Source: Methylovorus menthalis (GTDB taxonomy: Bacteria > Pseudomonadota > Gammaproteobacteria > Burkholderiales > Methylophilaceae). Taken from it: a DNA stretch of 64,000 nt. The notes beneath the pieces are model-generated. The model had not been told where the DNA came from, searched no databases, and saw only the letters and a list, made by a program, of their open reading frames with translations. This document shows positions 17,689 to 26,382 of the stretch, one piece after another (position 1 is the stretch's first letter; each line of letters starts with the position of its first letter). Both the position numbers and the translations under genes were made by a program. The stretch is from assembly GCF_020523625.1 (NCBI RefSeq), contig NZ_JAJAQH010000001.1, positions 198,930 through 262,929 of the forward strand. Direction: 5' to 3'.

Positions 17689-18021
17689 TCACTGAGTAAA
17701 GCGGAAAGGCACGATTTTTCCATTTATCGTAGCCTCAACAACAAATAAATTGGGCCTTCCTGCACCGTTAGCCGGATATCCCACATCAATCTTAACATTT
17801 ACAGTTTTACCAGCCTTGAGTTCCCCCGCCAGATAGCGCTCCATATCTCGCCAATCCTGTCGGTTCAGGGTGGCAGCTTGCGGAACAAGATTGATTTTAT
17901 CGCCCGTGCCACCAAGACTTGATGCAATTAGGTGTCCACCTTCATCCCCTGCATCGCCGCATTTGCCTGTTGTGCATTGTTGGTAGAGGCTGCGGTCCAC
18001 AGTTTTTTCCTCAGAATCCAT
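17689..18021 (-). CDS. Orphan CdiA-CT-type toxin: DNA/RNA non-specific endonuclease domain
   Basis: 110 residues matching the Endonuclea_NS_2 nuclease domain used in polymorphic toxins: GDEGGHLIASSLGGTG (catalytic His), NLVPQAATLNRQDW, and the ending FVVEATINGKIVPFRFTQ. There is no secretion or repeat region in frame, so it is a detached C-terminal module, downstream of the active cdiBAI locus. It is paired with a YezG-like immunity gene. The first codons follow a G9 tract and possibly unrelated fragment DNA, so whether it is translated is unclear. Such orphans serve as a reservoir for recombination into cdiA. Confidence 0.75.
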   Translation of the reverse strand: MDSEEKTVDRSLYQQCTTGKCGDAGDEGGHLIASSLGGTGDKINLVPQAATLNRQDWRDMERYLAGELKAGKTVNVKIDVGYPANGAGRPNLFVVEATINGKIVPFRFTQ

Positions 18022-18118
18022 CTATCAGTTGCTTGAAATATTCAATAACGAAATTAACACCCCCCCCCAAGCGGACTCAGATCAATTCAGAAACGTGCGT
18101 TCGACCTCTATAGAAGAG

Positions 18119-18289
18119 TTACACAATTTTAATAATCCCTGATGTAAAAAGACCTAAGCCAAACCAAACAATCCCGATAACTATTGCTTTGGAAAAATCT
18201 CCTTCTTGAAACTTTCCAAGTAGCCCTTTAAGTACGTAGAAAAGTAGAATTAGTTCAATTGCCCAGTGGATAAATTTTATGATTACCAT
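18119..18289 (-). CDS. Small two-helix membrane protein (56 aa)
   Basis: ATG at 18289 to TAA at 18119 encodes 56 residues beginning MVIIKFIHWAIELILLFYVL and ending GLGLFTSGIIKIV. Two hydrophobic helices (about 3-24 and 36-55) flank a short charged loop (GKFQEGDFSK). No strong ribosome binding site is visible. Its place among orphan toxin/immunity modules suggests an immunity-type membrane protein, but that is inference. Confidence 0.45.
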   Translation of the reverse strand: MVIIKFIHWAIELILLFYVLKGLLGKFQEGDFSKAIVIGIVWFGLGLFTSGIIKIV

Positions 18290-18383
18290 AGCGGATATGG
18301 TACGACTTGAATAAGCCGACGTAATATTTGATTAATCAATAGTTATAATCTGTTGGCTACAAAGTCGCAGGGGTTGTAGCGAT

Positions 18384-18956
18384 TCACAGCATCTCCATTT
18401 CACGTAGTTTACTCAGCATCGCAGCCAATTTACGGATTTTCCTACCAAGTTCGGTCGCCTCTGGCCCTAATGAAATATATGCACCTACATGCTCACCTTG
18501 GTTTGTCGACTCTACGTATTTACATTGAATGAGCAAGGCACTATTGATAGTTTTGATCTCAAATCGAATAGCGTTAGCGCGAAATTCTTTCAGTGTCTTT
18601 GCTTTTGAAGCTTTAAATACAGGCCAGTCGCTAGGTTTCATTATGGTTTTGTTCAAGATATCTGGAGAGATTGAGTAGCATTCGAGTAATTTGTCATAAA
18701 TAGCATTTCCAATCTCCTCGTCACTTGCGTTTAGGAAGTCTAAATTAATGACTTCGCCGCACTCCATAATCGAAGTGGTGGTTGTGACAAAAATCTTTGC
18801 ATGATAAAGATAAAGAACAGCTCGCAATTCTTGATACACAAGACTGTTAGGGTATTTTTTCCTGATTAATTCTCGCCTGCTATGTAGGCCTCGACCATCT
18901 CTTTTATAATCAACATGAGATAGGTCAAGCTTTTTGCAAAAAATGCTGAAGATCAT
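18384..18956 (-). CDS. Probable immunity protein of a displaced CDI module
   Basis: 190 residues, soluble, no signal peptide, rich in Lys/Glu, family not recognised. The ATG at 18956 overlaps the TGA (18953-18955) of the reconstructed frame of a frameshifted toxin fragment (ATGA), the same coupling seen between cdiA and cdiI upstream. This position is the main evidence for an immunity role. AT-rich compared with cdiA. Confidence 0.55.
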   Translation of the reverse strand: MIFSIFCKKLDLSHVDYKRDGRGLHSRRELIRKKYPNSLVYQELRAVLYLYHAKIFVTTTTSIMECGEVINLDFLNASDEEIGNAIYDKLLECYSISPDILNKTIMKPSDWPVFKASKAKTLKEFRANAIRFEIKTINSALLIQCKYVESTNQGEHVGAYISLGPEATELGRKIRKLAAMLSKLREMEML

Positions 18957-19180
18957 TGGTTCACCGTTACTAGTTTCAACACATCAGTCGGATTTTCAAA
19001 GCTGATAAATCGTGCTTTTGGCAAAGGCTTTCCATGATCGAGTCTGTCAGAAGAATTAGATTACCATCTGGTAACAAGACTTTATCTTCAGTAGATACAG
19101 ATTTAAGTGCAAATTTATATTGAATCTGTGCTGCACTTAAGCTTTTGATGTCTGATTCGCTCATCATCCAAGATTTACCA
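18953..19180 (-). pseudogene. Frameshifted CdiA C-terminal toxin fragment
   Basis: Right after the cdiI stop a frame reads GKSWMMSESDIKSLSAAQIQ then YKFALK, clearly homologous to the end of the complete CdiA (SWMMRASDIEGLSPQQIKDKFAL). About 25 codons later the homologous frame is lost; another frame continues as SNSSDRLDHGKPLPKARF... to TVNQ and a TGA that overlaps the next gene's ATG. The module therefore carries a frameshift and has no secretion domains. It is a relic or donor CT module of the same toxin type as the active one. Confidence 0.65.
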
Positions 19181-19621
19181 ATCACGTGTAGGAGACTCTG
19201 TAATATTGGTGGCAATGCCAGTATCTATGTCAATTTGATACCGTCCGCCATAGTTAACGGATAGCCCATACAGAGTGAGTCCATCTACCCATTTTCCAGT
19301 TTTTGTGAGATCGTTTCCTTCTGAATCCAGCAAGTAAAGAGTTGTGAACGGCTTCCTTGCATGTCGAATGGTTTCAGGATCGCCTTCATCGCCCTTATCC
19401 ACTTCCGCCATGATGCGCTCCCAGTTAATGGCACCTTTATCATCTCGCTGCACCTGCCACAATACGTTACCATTCTTGTCGAGACGGAAGATGTTGTGGT
19501 TGTGGTCGTAAATTGGAATGATTTCATCTTCATCTCCGATTAAACAATTGGATATGGCGATGACTCCACCATCAGGTAACGCTACGCTTATTGAAATGTT
19601 TCTTGCAATATCATCAGTCAT
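19175..19621 (-). CDS. cdiI: CdiI-type immunity protein
   Basis: 148 residues from the ATG at 19621, which overlaps the cdiA stop (ATGA); this coupling decides the start over an upstream in-frame codon at 19648. The sequence is acidic (DEDEIIPIYDHNHN, VDKGDEGDPET) with beta-rich segments; no family recognised. By position it is the cognate cytoplasmic antitoxin that neutralises the C-terminal toxin of the adjacent CdiA. Confidence 0.7.
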   Translation of the reverse strand: MTDDIARNISISVALPDGGVIAISNCLIGDEDEIIPIYDHNHNIFRLDKNGNVLWQVQRDDKGAINWERIMAEVDKGDEGDPETIRHARKPFTTLYLLDSEGNDLTKTGKWVDGLTLYGLSVNYGGRYQIDIDTGIATNITESPTRDW

Positions 19622-22600
19622 TTGAGCGGCCTCGGATTTGTAAACCATGAATTAAACGCCTTTTGTTCAGCTTCAGTTTTTGGCTTATTCGTTACCTCAA
19701 ACTGCACGCCCCCACCACCATTCCCAAGAATACCGTTCGCCGTACTCGCACGCATGGTTTGACCAGCGGGAATATTGACATCAGTAACGTATGTAGGCAG
19801 TTGGCTTAAGGCAAACTTGTCCTTGATCTGTTGGGGGCTGAGTCCCTCAATATCGGAAGCACGCATCATCCAACTGGCGGCTTGTGATGTTTGACTTGCT
19901 CCTTCTCCAACATACACTCGCACAAACTTATCCCCACTGGCAGGCGTGGTGTAAGTATAGACTTTGGTGCCAGGCAAATAGGAAGGTAGGTATGAAGGAT
20001 TATCATCAACTATTTTTTTGTTCAGTGGCGCCACAGACTCTGCCTGTACTTCAACGCCTGCGGGCAGCTTGCTTTTGACATCGCTATTGGCTTTGGCAAG
20101 CAGACCGCCTCTCACCACTGGTAATGCCGTGTTGCCAACTAGCGCTGCTGCGGTTTCACTGATTTCCAGCCATTTGACGTAGCTATTCTGCTTGTCTATC
20201 GCCTGGACAATATCTTGGATGTCAGGGTCAGTGATGCCAGTGGAGAAGGGTACTTCAAGCACATAGTATAAAGCCTTGGGGTTAGGGTCGATACCCGTTG
20301 CCAGGGTCTCGTCAAGAAAGTTATTTTGCTGTTGATCGCTGACTGTTTTCCACTTTTCTGCAATGGCGCGTTTCTCTGCCACCGTGCAATTTCTGGCCTT
20401 GCAATCAGACAATTCCTGGTTGAATTTTTCAATATCGGCATGTTTTAGATAATTGTTGGCAGTAGCAGCCAGGCTCGCGCCTGCGCCGCCATCTCCCGCC
20501 AAGGCTGCGCCAATCGCGACCGCAGTGGATTCGATGAGCGCCTGCTTGGCGACATCAGGCAAATCCATCTCGGCGATCTTGTTGCCTATGAATGGAATGA
20601 CGCTTTGGCTGGCACCCGCACCCACTGCGCCAGCCAGACTGCCAGTTGTTAATCCACCCAAAGCTGCATGCAGGGCTACGCGATAAGCACCACCTTCTTC
20701 CCAAAGCTTGGACTCATCACGCAATTGCTGTGCGGTAGCAGTATCGCCAGCATCTTGTGCTTGCTGCGCCTGATCTTTGAGGTCTTTCGCTTTGTTAGTT
20801 GCATAATCGCCCAATGCCTTGGGAGCCACCTGGCTGAATGCCTGGGTGATTTGCACCTGAGCATTGAGGCTGCGCTCGACTTGCTCTTTGTCAAATATCT
20901 GACCGAGTGTGCCAGCGGTGCTGTTGCCTTGGTTGTCAACGGCGTTGCCGTTGTCGTCGATATGGACGTCGCGGTTAAGGGCGAGCACGGTGGTGGTGGC
21001 GTCTTGCCCGGTCTTGGTTTGTTGGGCGGTGCTGTCGGTGATGGCGAGGCTGCCACCACTGATGCCACTAACGGTGACGCTGCTACTGCTGCCACTTTCA
21101 CTGCCGGTGCCTGCTGCTGCGGTGGGGCTATTTTTGTAGCCGCCGCCATTGGGTTGCTCGGTTAAGCCGATACCGCCACTAAAGCTGCTGCTTTCGCCTT
21201 TGTATTCTGCACTGTTGTTGATATTGCTGACCGTTAGGGTGTCGGTGGTGAGGCTGTTCTTGTTGCCTGCGATGGCCGTCTCATTGCTGGCGATCACAGC
21301 ACCCTTGAGATCCGTGTTGCCATTCACATTGACCTGGAAGCCACCGTCACCGGCATAGATGCCCGCCTGCTCATTGACGCTGGCGTAGTCGCTGTTAATT
21401 TTGGTGTTGCTGATATTGGCTGAGGCACCTAGCTGGCTGGTGCCGACGGTGATGCTACCTCCGACGCTTTTTTGTTTGCTGTCATAATTGCTGGTGTCTT
21501 GCAGGCTCTGAATATTGAGATTGCCTTCACCACTGGTGCCGACATTGGCCACCACTTGCTCACCTTTAACCTGGGCGCCGATCAGATTCGTGTCGGTGCC
21601 ACTTTCCAGCGTGACTTTGTTGCCACCTTGCACGTTCGTTTCAGTCCAGGTGACGTCATTGCCGCTGGCCTTGCCTTTGCCTGCACTGGCGCCTACGGTG
21701 ACAGCGGGGCCAGCACCTCCGGCGCCTACGCCGATACTTACCCCAACGCTGACACTACTGCTTTTGTTTTTGCTGGTGAGGGTGTCGGTATTTTGCGCGG
21801 CAACCAGATTGATTTCATCATCCGCTTTGAGGCTGACGTTGTTAGTGGCTTTGACGCTGCTGCCGGTGATGTTGATGTCAGAATCCTGGCCTGCACCGGT
21901 GGCTTTGATGCTAAGGTCGCCGCCTGCCTGCACGGTGCTGCCCTGGGCCTGGCTGCTGGTCTGCGTGCTGCTGCTCTGGCTCTTGCTGGTACCTAAGGAG
22001 AGGCTCAGGTTGATGCCGCCTGCCTGCTGCGCAAGATCAGATCCGGGCTTGGCAGCATTGACGGCATCATAGGCATTTTTTGCGCTAAGACCGGTAGTCG
22101 CCGCGGCGAGGAGCTGCATGCGACCGTCGCTGGTTTCACTGGCCGCCTGTTTCATCTGGTCTGCAGTCTGAATCGCGCTGACGACCGGATTGGTGAGGGT
22201 GAGGCTTAAACCGGTCTGCTTGTACTTGGTTTCGGTGGTTTGCGTGCTGGTGTTGTTGCCCGCAGCTATGTTGACCTGCTGCGCCGTGATGCTAATGTCG
22301 CCATTGGGGGCCAAGACATCGCTGGCCGTCTGGGTGTAGGTCTTGCCCGCCTCTATCGTGACATCGCCATTCACACTGCCGACCGTGCTGCCTTGCTGGG
22401 TGACGGTAGTGCCGTTCTGGTTCTGCGTCAGCTTGCTGCTGCTGTAGCCGATGCTGCTGCCGCTCGCGGAGAAGCCACTTTGCTTGACCTTCTTGAGGTG
22501 GCTTTCGGTGAGGGTGTTCTCGACAGCCGTAATGCTGACATTGCCCGTGGCCCCGAGGGTGGTGCCATTGGTGGACACGACATTACTGCCTTCGATAGTG

Positions 22601-25600
22601 AGGTTGCCGGTGGTATTGGTCGCGGTCGTTGCGAGGGTCGCAGCGCTAGCACTGGGCACGCCAGCTTGCAGGTTGATCTTGTCGGCACTCAGGGTGCTGC
22701 CTGTCTGCGTGGTCTGGTCAATGGAATCGCGGAACTCTTTTTTACGGGTGGTGGTTTTGACCTTGCGGTAGGCATCGCTTTCCAGGGTACTGGTGGCGGC
22801 CGTGATGCTAATGTCGCCACCTGCCGTGGCACTGAGGGTGCCTGAATCGGAAGTAATGTTGGCACCCTTGATGGCGAGGTCTTTGCCGGCCAGGATGCTG
22901 ATGTCGCCCGTCGTGCTGATCTGGCTACCAATCTCATCGGTGGTGTGTTCCTTGCGCCAGCTGTTCATGCCGGTGCCATAGGAATCCCCTGTCTCTTTGA
23001 CGACGCCAAGATTGACGTTATTACCAGCACTGAGCAGGGTGCCACCGGTGTTATTGGTATTGGCGCCGCTATTCTGGATGACGGCGGCCATCAGGTTGAG
23101 GTCCTTGCCGGCACTGGCGACTAGTACGGCATCGGGATTGCTGACATACAGCCCGGCGACACGGTCGATGACATGGCTGCTGACAGTGGCCGTGCCATCC
23201 TGCATGCGGTCTTTCAGGTCAACGGTGCTGCTTTTGACGGTGATGTCGCCGCCAGCCTGGGCGATGAGGCTATCCTGCCCTTTGATGCTGCCCCCTTCGA
23301 CGGTGATATCTTGCGTGGCGGTAACGGCCACATCCTTGCCGCTGATGAGGCCACGCACATTCTCGATATTGTCGGCATTGAGGCTGACCACATTGCGTCC
23401 GGCGATGGTGCCGCTGGTGCTGATATCGCCATCGGTGACCTGCAGATCGACATTATTGCCGGCGAGCACGGCGCCGCTAGGGCTCAAGTCGCCTGCCTGC
23501 AGTTTGACGTAGACCTGGGGCACCAGCGCTTTGGTAACGGTGCCATCGGGCAGCGTCACGCTTTGTTCTACCAGCCAGACGATGTCGCTGGTGAGCTGGG
23601 CAATCTGCGCGGCAGTGAGAGCAATGCCGGGGATCAGCTGCAAGCCCGTGGCCTGGGTCAGACCATTGTTCATGAGCGCCTGGTATTGCGCTTCGTCACT
23701 GGCATAGCCCTCCAGAAAGCGCCGACCAGTGAGCTCACTGATTTGCTCGCGAATCAGCTTCTGCTCATAAAAGCCATCGCCCAGGCGCTTTTGTGTGATC
23801 GCCGGGTCAAATGCGAGTTGGCTCGTCATATAGTCCGAGGAGAGCCAGGTTTTGTAATTGGTAAAGCGCGGATCGGTCTGGATCAGGTAATCCGCCGTGG
23901 CATCCGGCACCTGCTGGAACAGGCTGCTGGGGCTGACGGTGACGCCGGTCGATGTAGACGTTGCTGGACTGTTACCTTGGGGATTGGTGACCGGGGCGGT
24001 GTTTTCGCGGATGGTGGTGTTGTCGATGCGGGCGGTAAAGCTACCGCTCAGGGTGCCACCAGCGCTGATGATGCCGGGCACCGTACTGACCAGTGTACTG
24101 GTGCTGCTGGACGTCACCGTGGTGCCATGATCACGGTCACCCCAGTGGATAAGGTTTTTGCGGACGATGGTATCGGTCTGGTGATAAAGCTCAGCCCCTT
24201 CATTGGTGAGCGTGTTGCCGGTGAGCGCTAAATCGCCACCGGCTTCGATCGTGCTGTAACGATTGGTGAGGTTGCCCACGAGTAACGTAGCCTTGCCGCC
24301 AGCCGAGATCGTGCCCGCGGGCGTGCTGGTCACGACCTGGTCTTCGTATTCGGTCTTCTGGGTCGTGATGTGATTCACATAGTCACAATCATCATCCACG
24401 CACTCTTCGCGATAGCTGGAGGACGAGCCGACCTGCACACGCTGGGTGGTAAACGTGGTGCGCTGGTTGGTGAGGCTGTCGGCGTTGACGGCCAACTCCC
24501 CCAGGGCTTCCACATTGGCGCTGCTATTGATAATGGATTGCGCCGTGCCCGTCGCCTGATGGTTGCTATCCAGGCTGCCACCGATCGCCATGTCCCCACC
24601 ACTGAAGATGAGGCTGCCGTTCTGATTGGTCAGGGTGTTGACCCCGAGGTCGAGACGTTCACGCGCAGCCAGCGTGCCACCGGCTGTCGTGCCATTCAAG
24701 GTTTCGGCATCGTTGGTGAGGGTGGTGGCTTGAATGGCGAGATGGTCACCGTAAGTACGACCCGTGCCGGTGTTATGGAGGGTGGCAGCTTGCAGATAGG
24801 TATTGCCACCATCGATCAGGCCGCGGTTGCTGAGCGTGTCACTGGCGGTAAGGCTGGTATCGGTGCCGACCAGGCTGCCGTCGGCCGTGTTGGTGATTTG
24901 CTGGGCGCTGAGGGCGAGCGCTTGTCCTGCTTCGATCTTGTTGCTATTGGTAAGAGCACCATCGGTAGTGAATTGCAGATCGCCATTGGCCAGCATGCGG
25001 CCGCTATTGCTGACATCGCCTTGCGTGGTGATCGCGAGATTACCTTGCGCCATGATATCGCCATCGCCTGTAAGCGAGGTGCTGCTAAGATTGAGATGGC
25101 CATCCGCCTGCAAGGTACCCCCGGTGTTCACCACGGCGCCGGTGGTAATGGCCATGTCGCCTGCGGATGCGATATTACCGCCGGTATTGGTTAGCGCACT
25201 GGATTGCACAGTCAGGGAGCCGTTGGCCGCTATCGTGCCGCCCGTATTCTCCACCCTGCCTGTGGTGGTGAGGCTGGCCGCGCCCTGGGCGCTGATATGG
25301 CCGGTGTTGATGAGCTGCCCGTCATTGGTGATGGTGAATTCGCCGATACTGGCACCCAGCGTGCCGGCATTGCGCACGCCTAAGCCAGCTTCGGTGCCGA
25401 TCAGGTGGATCTTGCCGGCATACATGCCGCCCAGCGCCGCCACATCCACGGCAAAGGTGGGCGTGGCGCCACTGCCTGGGGCGATCGCGGTCATGCCGGT
25501 CGTGTTGCCATTGGCATCGACATTGATCTGGTGGGTGCCGGTGGTGACATTGAGCGTATTGGCCCAGATGCCAGCATTGACTTCAACAGCCCGGGCAATG

Positions 25601-26337
25601 ATGTCGGTGTAATTAGCCTGGCTCGCGTCCATGCCATTGCCTGATACCTGCACCGTGCCACCACCCACCCGGTAACCCAGCAGATTGCCACTGTTCATGA
25701 TGGGTGTGCCAGTGGTGAGCGTGGTGCGATTGGCGTTGATAAAGCCGCAGCCATTGCAGCTAATGCCCGCCGGGTTGGCAATCACCAGTTGGGCGCGACT
25801 GCCAGCAATCTCGATAAAGCCATTCAGCAGGCTGGGGTTGCTGCTGTTCACTTCGTTCAAGATCACGCGCGCCGTGCCGCCGGCCAGATTGGGGTTGCCT
25901 TGTACCCAGCCGCCCAGCTGAGTTTGCACATTGCCCGCACTGTTGTTGAGGATGGCGCCCTGCGCATTCACGTCAAACTGACTGTAGGTATTGCGCGATA
26001 CCCCGGCGCTACTTGGTGTCTGGATGTTGACCAGTGGAACACCGCTGGCCGTATTGCTGATGATGGGCTGCTGACCGGCAGCAGCCGTGGGGTCGGCCAC
26101 GATATCGGCATGGGCAACTGGCGTATAAATGCACGCAGCCCCCAGCATCACCATCAGGCTGAACGGAACAGGCGCGAGGTTCGCCCATGTCATGGTAAGG
26201 GCTGGCTGGGTGACGGTTGCCTGGGGGCCGCACGCCGGGCTGGATACGCCGCCCTGGCGGGCAGACACATGCTCCGCCACGGCCATCATCACGCCGCGTG
26301 CGCGGTTGAAGATCAAGCGGTAACGATGATGATTCAT
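19618..26337 (-). CDS. cdiA: CdiA/FhaB-type two-partner secretion exoprotein with C-terminal toxin
   Basis: 2239 residues. It begins with an extended signal peptide region (MNHHRYRLIFNRARGVMMAV) and cleavage near AHA77. A TPS secretion domain follows (about 80-330) with NPAG at 188-191 and a CNGC cysteine pair at 194-197. Long stretches of filamentous haemagglutinin repeats make up most of the rest. A hydrophobic pre-toxin region precedes ATANNYLKH (about residue 1959), where VENN-class proteins carry their boundary motif; here it is degenerate. The last 280 residues are the variable toxin, ending with FVRVYVGEG, SWMMRASDIEGLSPQQIKDK and GGGGVQFEV; an ADP-ribosyltransferase-like or TNT-like fold is possible but unproven. 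Start has AAGGGG upstream. CdiB lies 45 bases upstream. Confidence 0.9.
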   Translation of the reverse strand: MNHHRYRLIFNRARGVMMAVAEHVSARQGGVSSPACGPQATVTQPALTMTWANLAPVPFSLMVMLGAACIYTPVAHADIVADPTAAAGQQPIISNTASGVPLVNIQTPSSAGVSRNTYSQFDVNAQGAILNNSAGNVQTQLGGWVQGNPNLAGGTARVILNEVNSSNPSLLNGFIEIAGSRAQLVIANPAGISCNGCGFINANRTTLTTGTPIMNSGNLLGYRVGGGTVQVSGNGMDASQANYTDIIARAVEVNAGIWANTLNVTTGTHQINVDANGNTTGMTAIAPGSGATPTFAVDVAALGGMYAGKIHLIGTEAGLGVRNAGTLGASIGEFTITNDGQLINTGHISAQGAASLTTTGRVENTGGTIAANGSLTVQSSALTNTGGNIASAGDMAITTGAVVNTGGTLQADGHLNLSSTSLTGDGDIMAQGNLAITTQGDVSNSGRMLANGDLQFTTDGALTNSNKIEAGQALALSAQQITNTADGSLVGTDTSLTASDTLSNRGLIDGGNTYLQAATLHNTGTGRTYGDHLAIQATTLTNDAETLNGTTAGGTLAARERLDLGVNTLTNQNGSLIFSGGDMAIGGSLDSNHQATGTAQSIINSSANVEALGELAVNADSLTNQRTTFTTQRVQVGSSSSYREECVDDDCDYVNHITTQKTEYEDQVVTSTPAGTISAGGKATLLVGNLTNRYSTIEAGGDLALTGNTLTNEGAELYHQTDTIVRKNLIHWGDRDHGTTVTSSSTSTLVSTVPGIISAGGTLSGSFTARIDNTTIRENTAPVTNPQGNSPATSTSTGVTVSPSSLFQQVPDATADYLIQTDPRFTNYKTWLSSDYMTSQLAFDPAITQKRLGDGFYEQKLIREQISELTGRRFLEGYASDEAQYQALMNNGLTQATGLQLIPGIALTAAQIAQLTSDIVWLVEQSVTLPDGTVTKALVPQVYVKLQAGDLSPSGAVLAGNNVDLQVTDGDISTSGTIAGRNVVSLNADNIENVRGLISGKDVAVTATQDITVEGGSIKGQDSLIAQAGGDITVKSSTVDLKDRMQDGTATVSSHVIDRVAGLYVSNPDAVLVASAGKDLNLMAAVIQNSGANTNNTGGTLLSAGNNVNLGVVKETGDSYGTGMNSWRKEHTTDEIGSQISTTGDISILAGKDLAIKGANITSDSGTLSATAGGDISITAATSTLESDAYRKVKTTTRKKEFRDSIDQTTQTGSTLSADKINLQAGVPSASAATLATTATNTTGNLTIEGSNVVSTNGTTLGATGNVSITAVENTLTESHLKKVKQSGFSASGSSIGYSSSKLTQNQNGTTVTQQGSTVGSVNGDVTIEAGKTYTQTASDVLAPNGDISITAQQVNIAAGNNTSTQTTETKYKQTGLSLTLTNPVVSAIQTADQMKQAASETSDGRMQLLAAATTGLSAKNAYDAVNAAKPGSDLAQQAGGINLSLSLGTSKSQSSSTQTSSQAQGSTVQAGGDLSIKATGAGQDSDINITGSSVKATNNVSLKADDEINLVAAQNTDTLTSKNKSSSVSVGVSIGVGAGGAGPAVTVGASAGKGKASGNDVTWTETNVQGGNKVTLESGTDTNLIGAQVKGEQVVANVGTSGEGNLNIQSLQDTSNYDSKQKSVGGSITVGTSQLGASANISNTKINSDYASVNEQAGIYAGDGGFQVNVNGNTDLKGAVIASNETAIAGNKNSLTTDTLTVSNINNSAEYKGESSSFSGGIGLTEQPNGGGYKNSPTAAAGTGSESGSSSSVTVSGISGGSLAITDSTAQQTKTGQDATTTVLALNRDVHIDDNGNAVDNQGNSTAGTLGQIFDKEQVERSLNAQVQITQAFSQVAPKALGDYATNKAKDLKDQAQQAQDAGDTATAQQLRDESKLWEEGGAYRVALHAALGGLTTGSLAGAVGAGASQSVIPFIGNKIAEMDLPDVAKQALIESTAVAIGAALAGDGGAGASLAATANNYLKHADIEKFNQELSDCKARNCTVAEKRAIAEKWKTVSDQQQNNFLDETLATGIDPNPKALYYVLEVPFSTGITDPDIQDIVQAIDKQNSYVKWLEISETAAALVGNTALPVVRGGLLAKANSDVKSKLPAGVEVQAESVAPLNKKIVDDNPSYLPSYLPGTKVYTYTTPASGDKFVRVYVGEGASQTSQAASWMMRASDIEGLSPQQIKDKFALSQLPTYVTDVNIPAGQTMRASTANGILGNGGGGVQFEVTNKPKTEAEQKAFNSWFTNPRPLK

Positions 26338-26382
26338 GGTGATTCCCCTTTATTGCGCCGACACGGCCGGCCACAGCATGGT

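Noticed and set aside
18022-18070. LysR C-terminal relic upstream of the endonuclease fragment
   Set aside because: Only about ten codons resemble a LysR tail, too few to call.
23173-24231. Long plus-strand open frames antisense to cdiA (up to about 350 codons)
   Set aside because: They arise from the repetitive, stop-poor codon usage of the haemagglutinin repeats; compositions are low-complexity and no motifs or starts support them.
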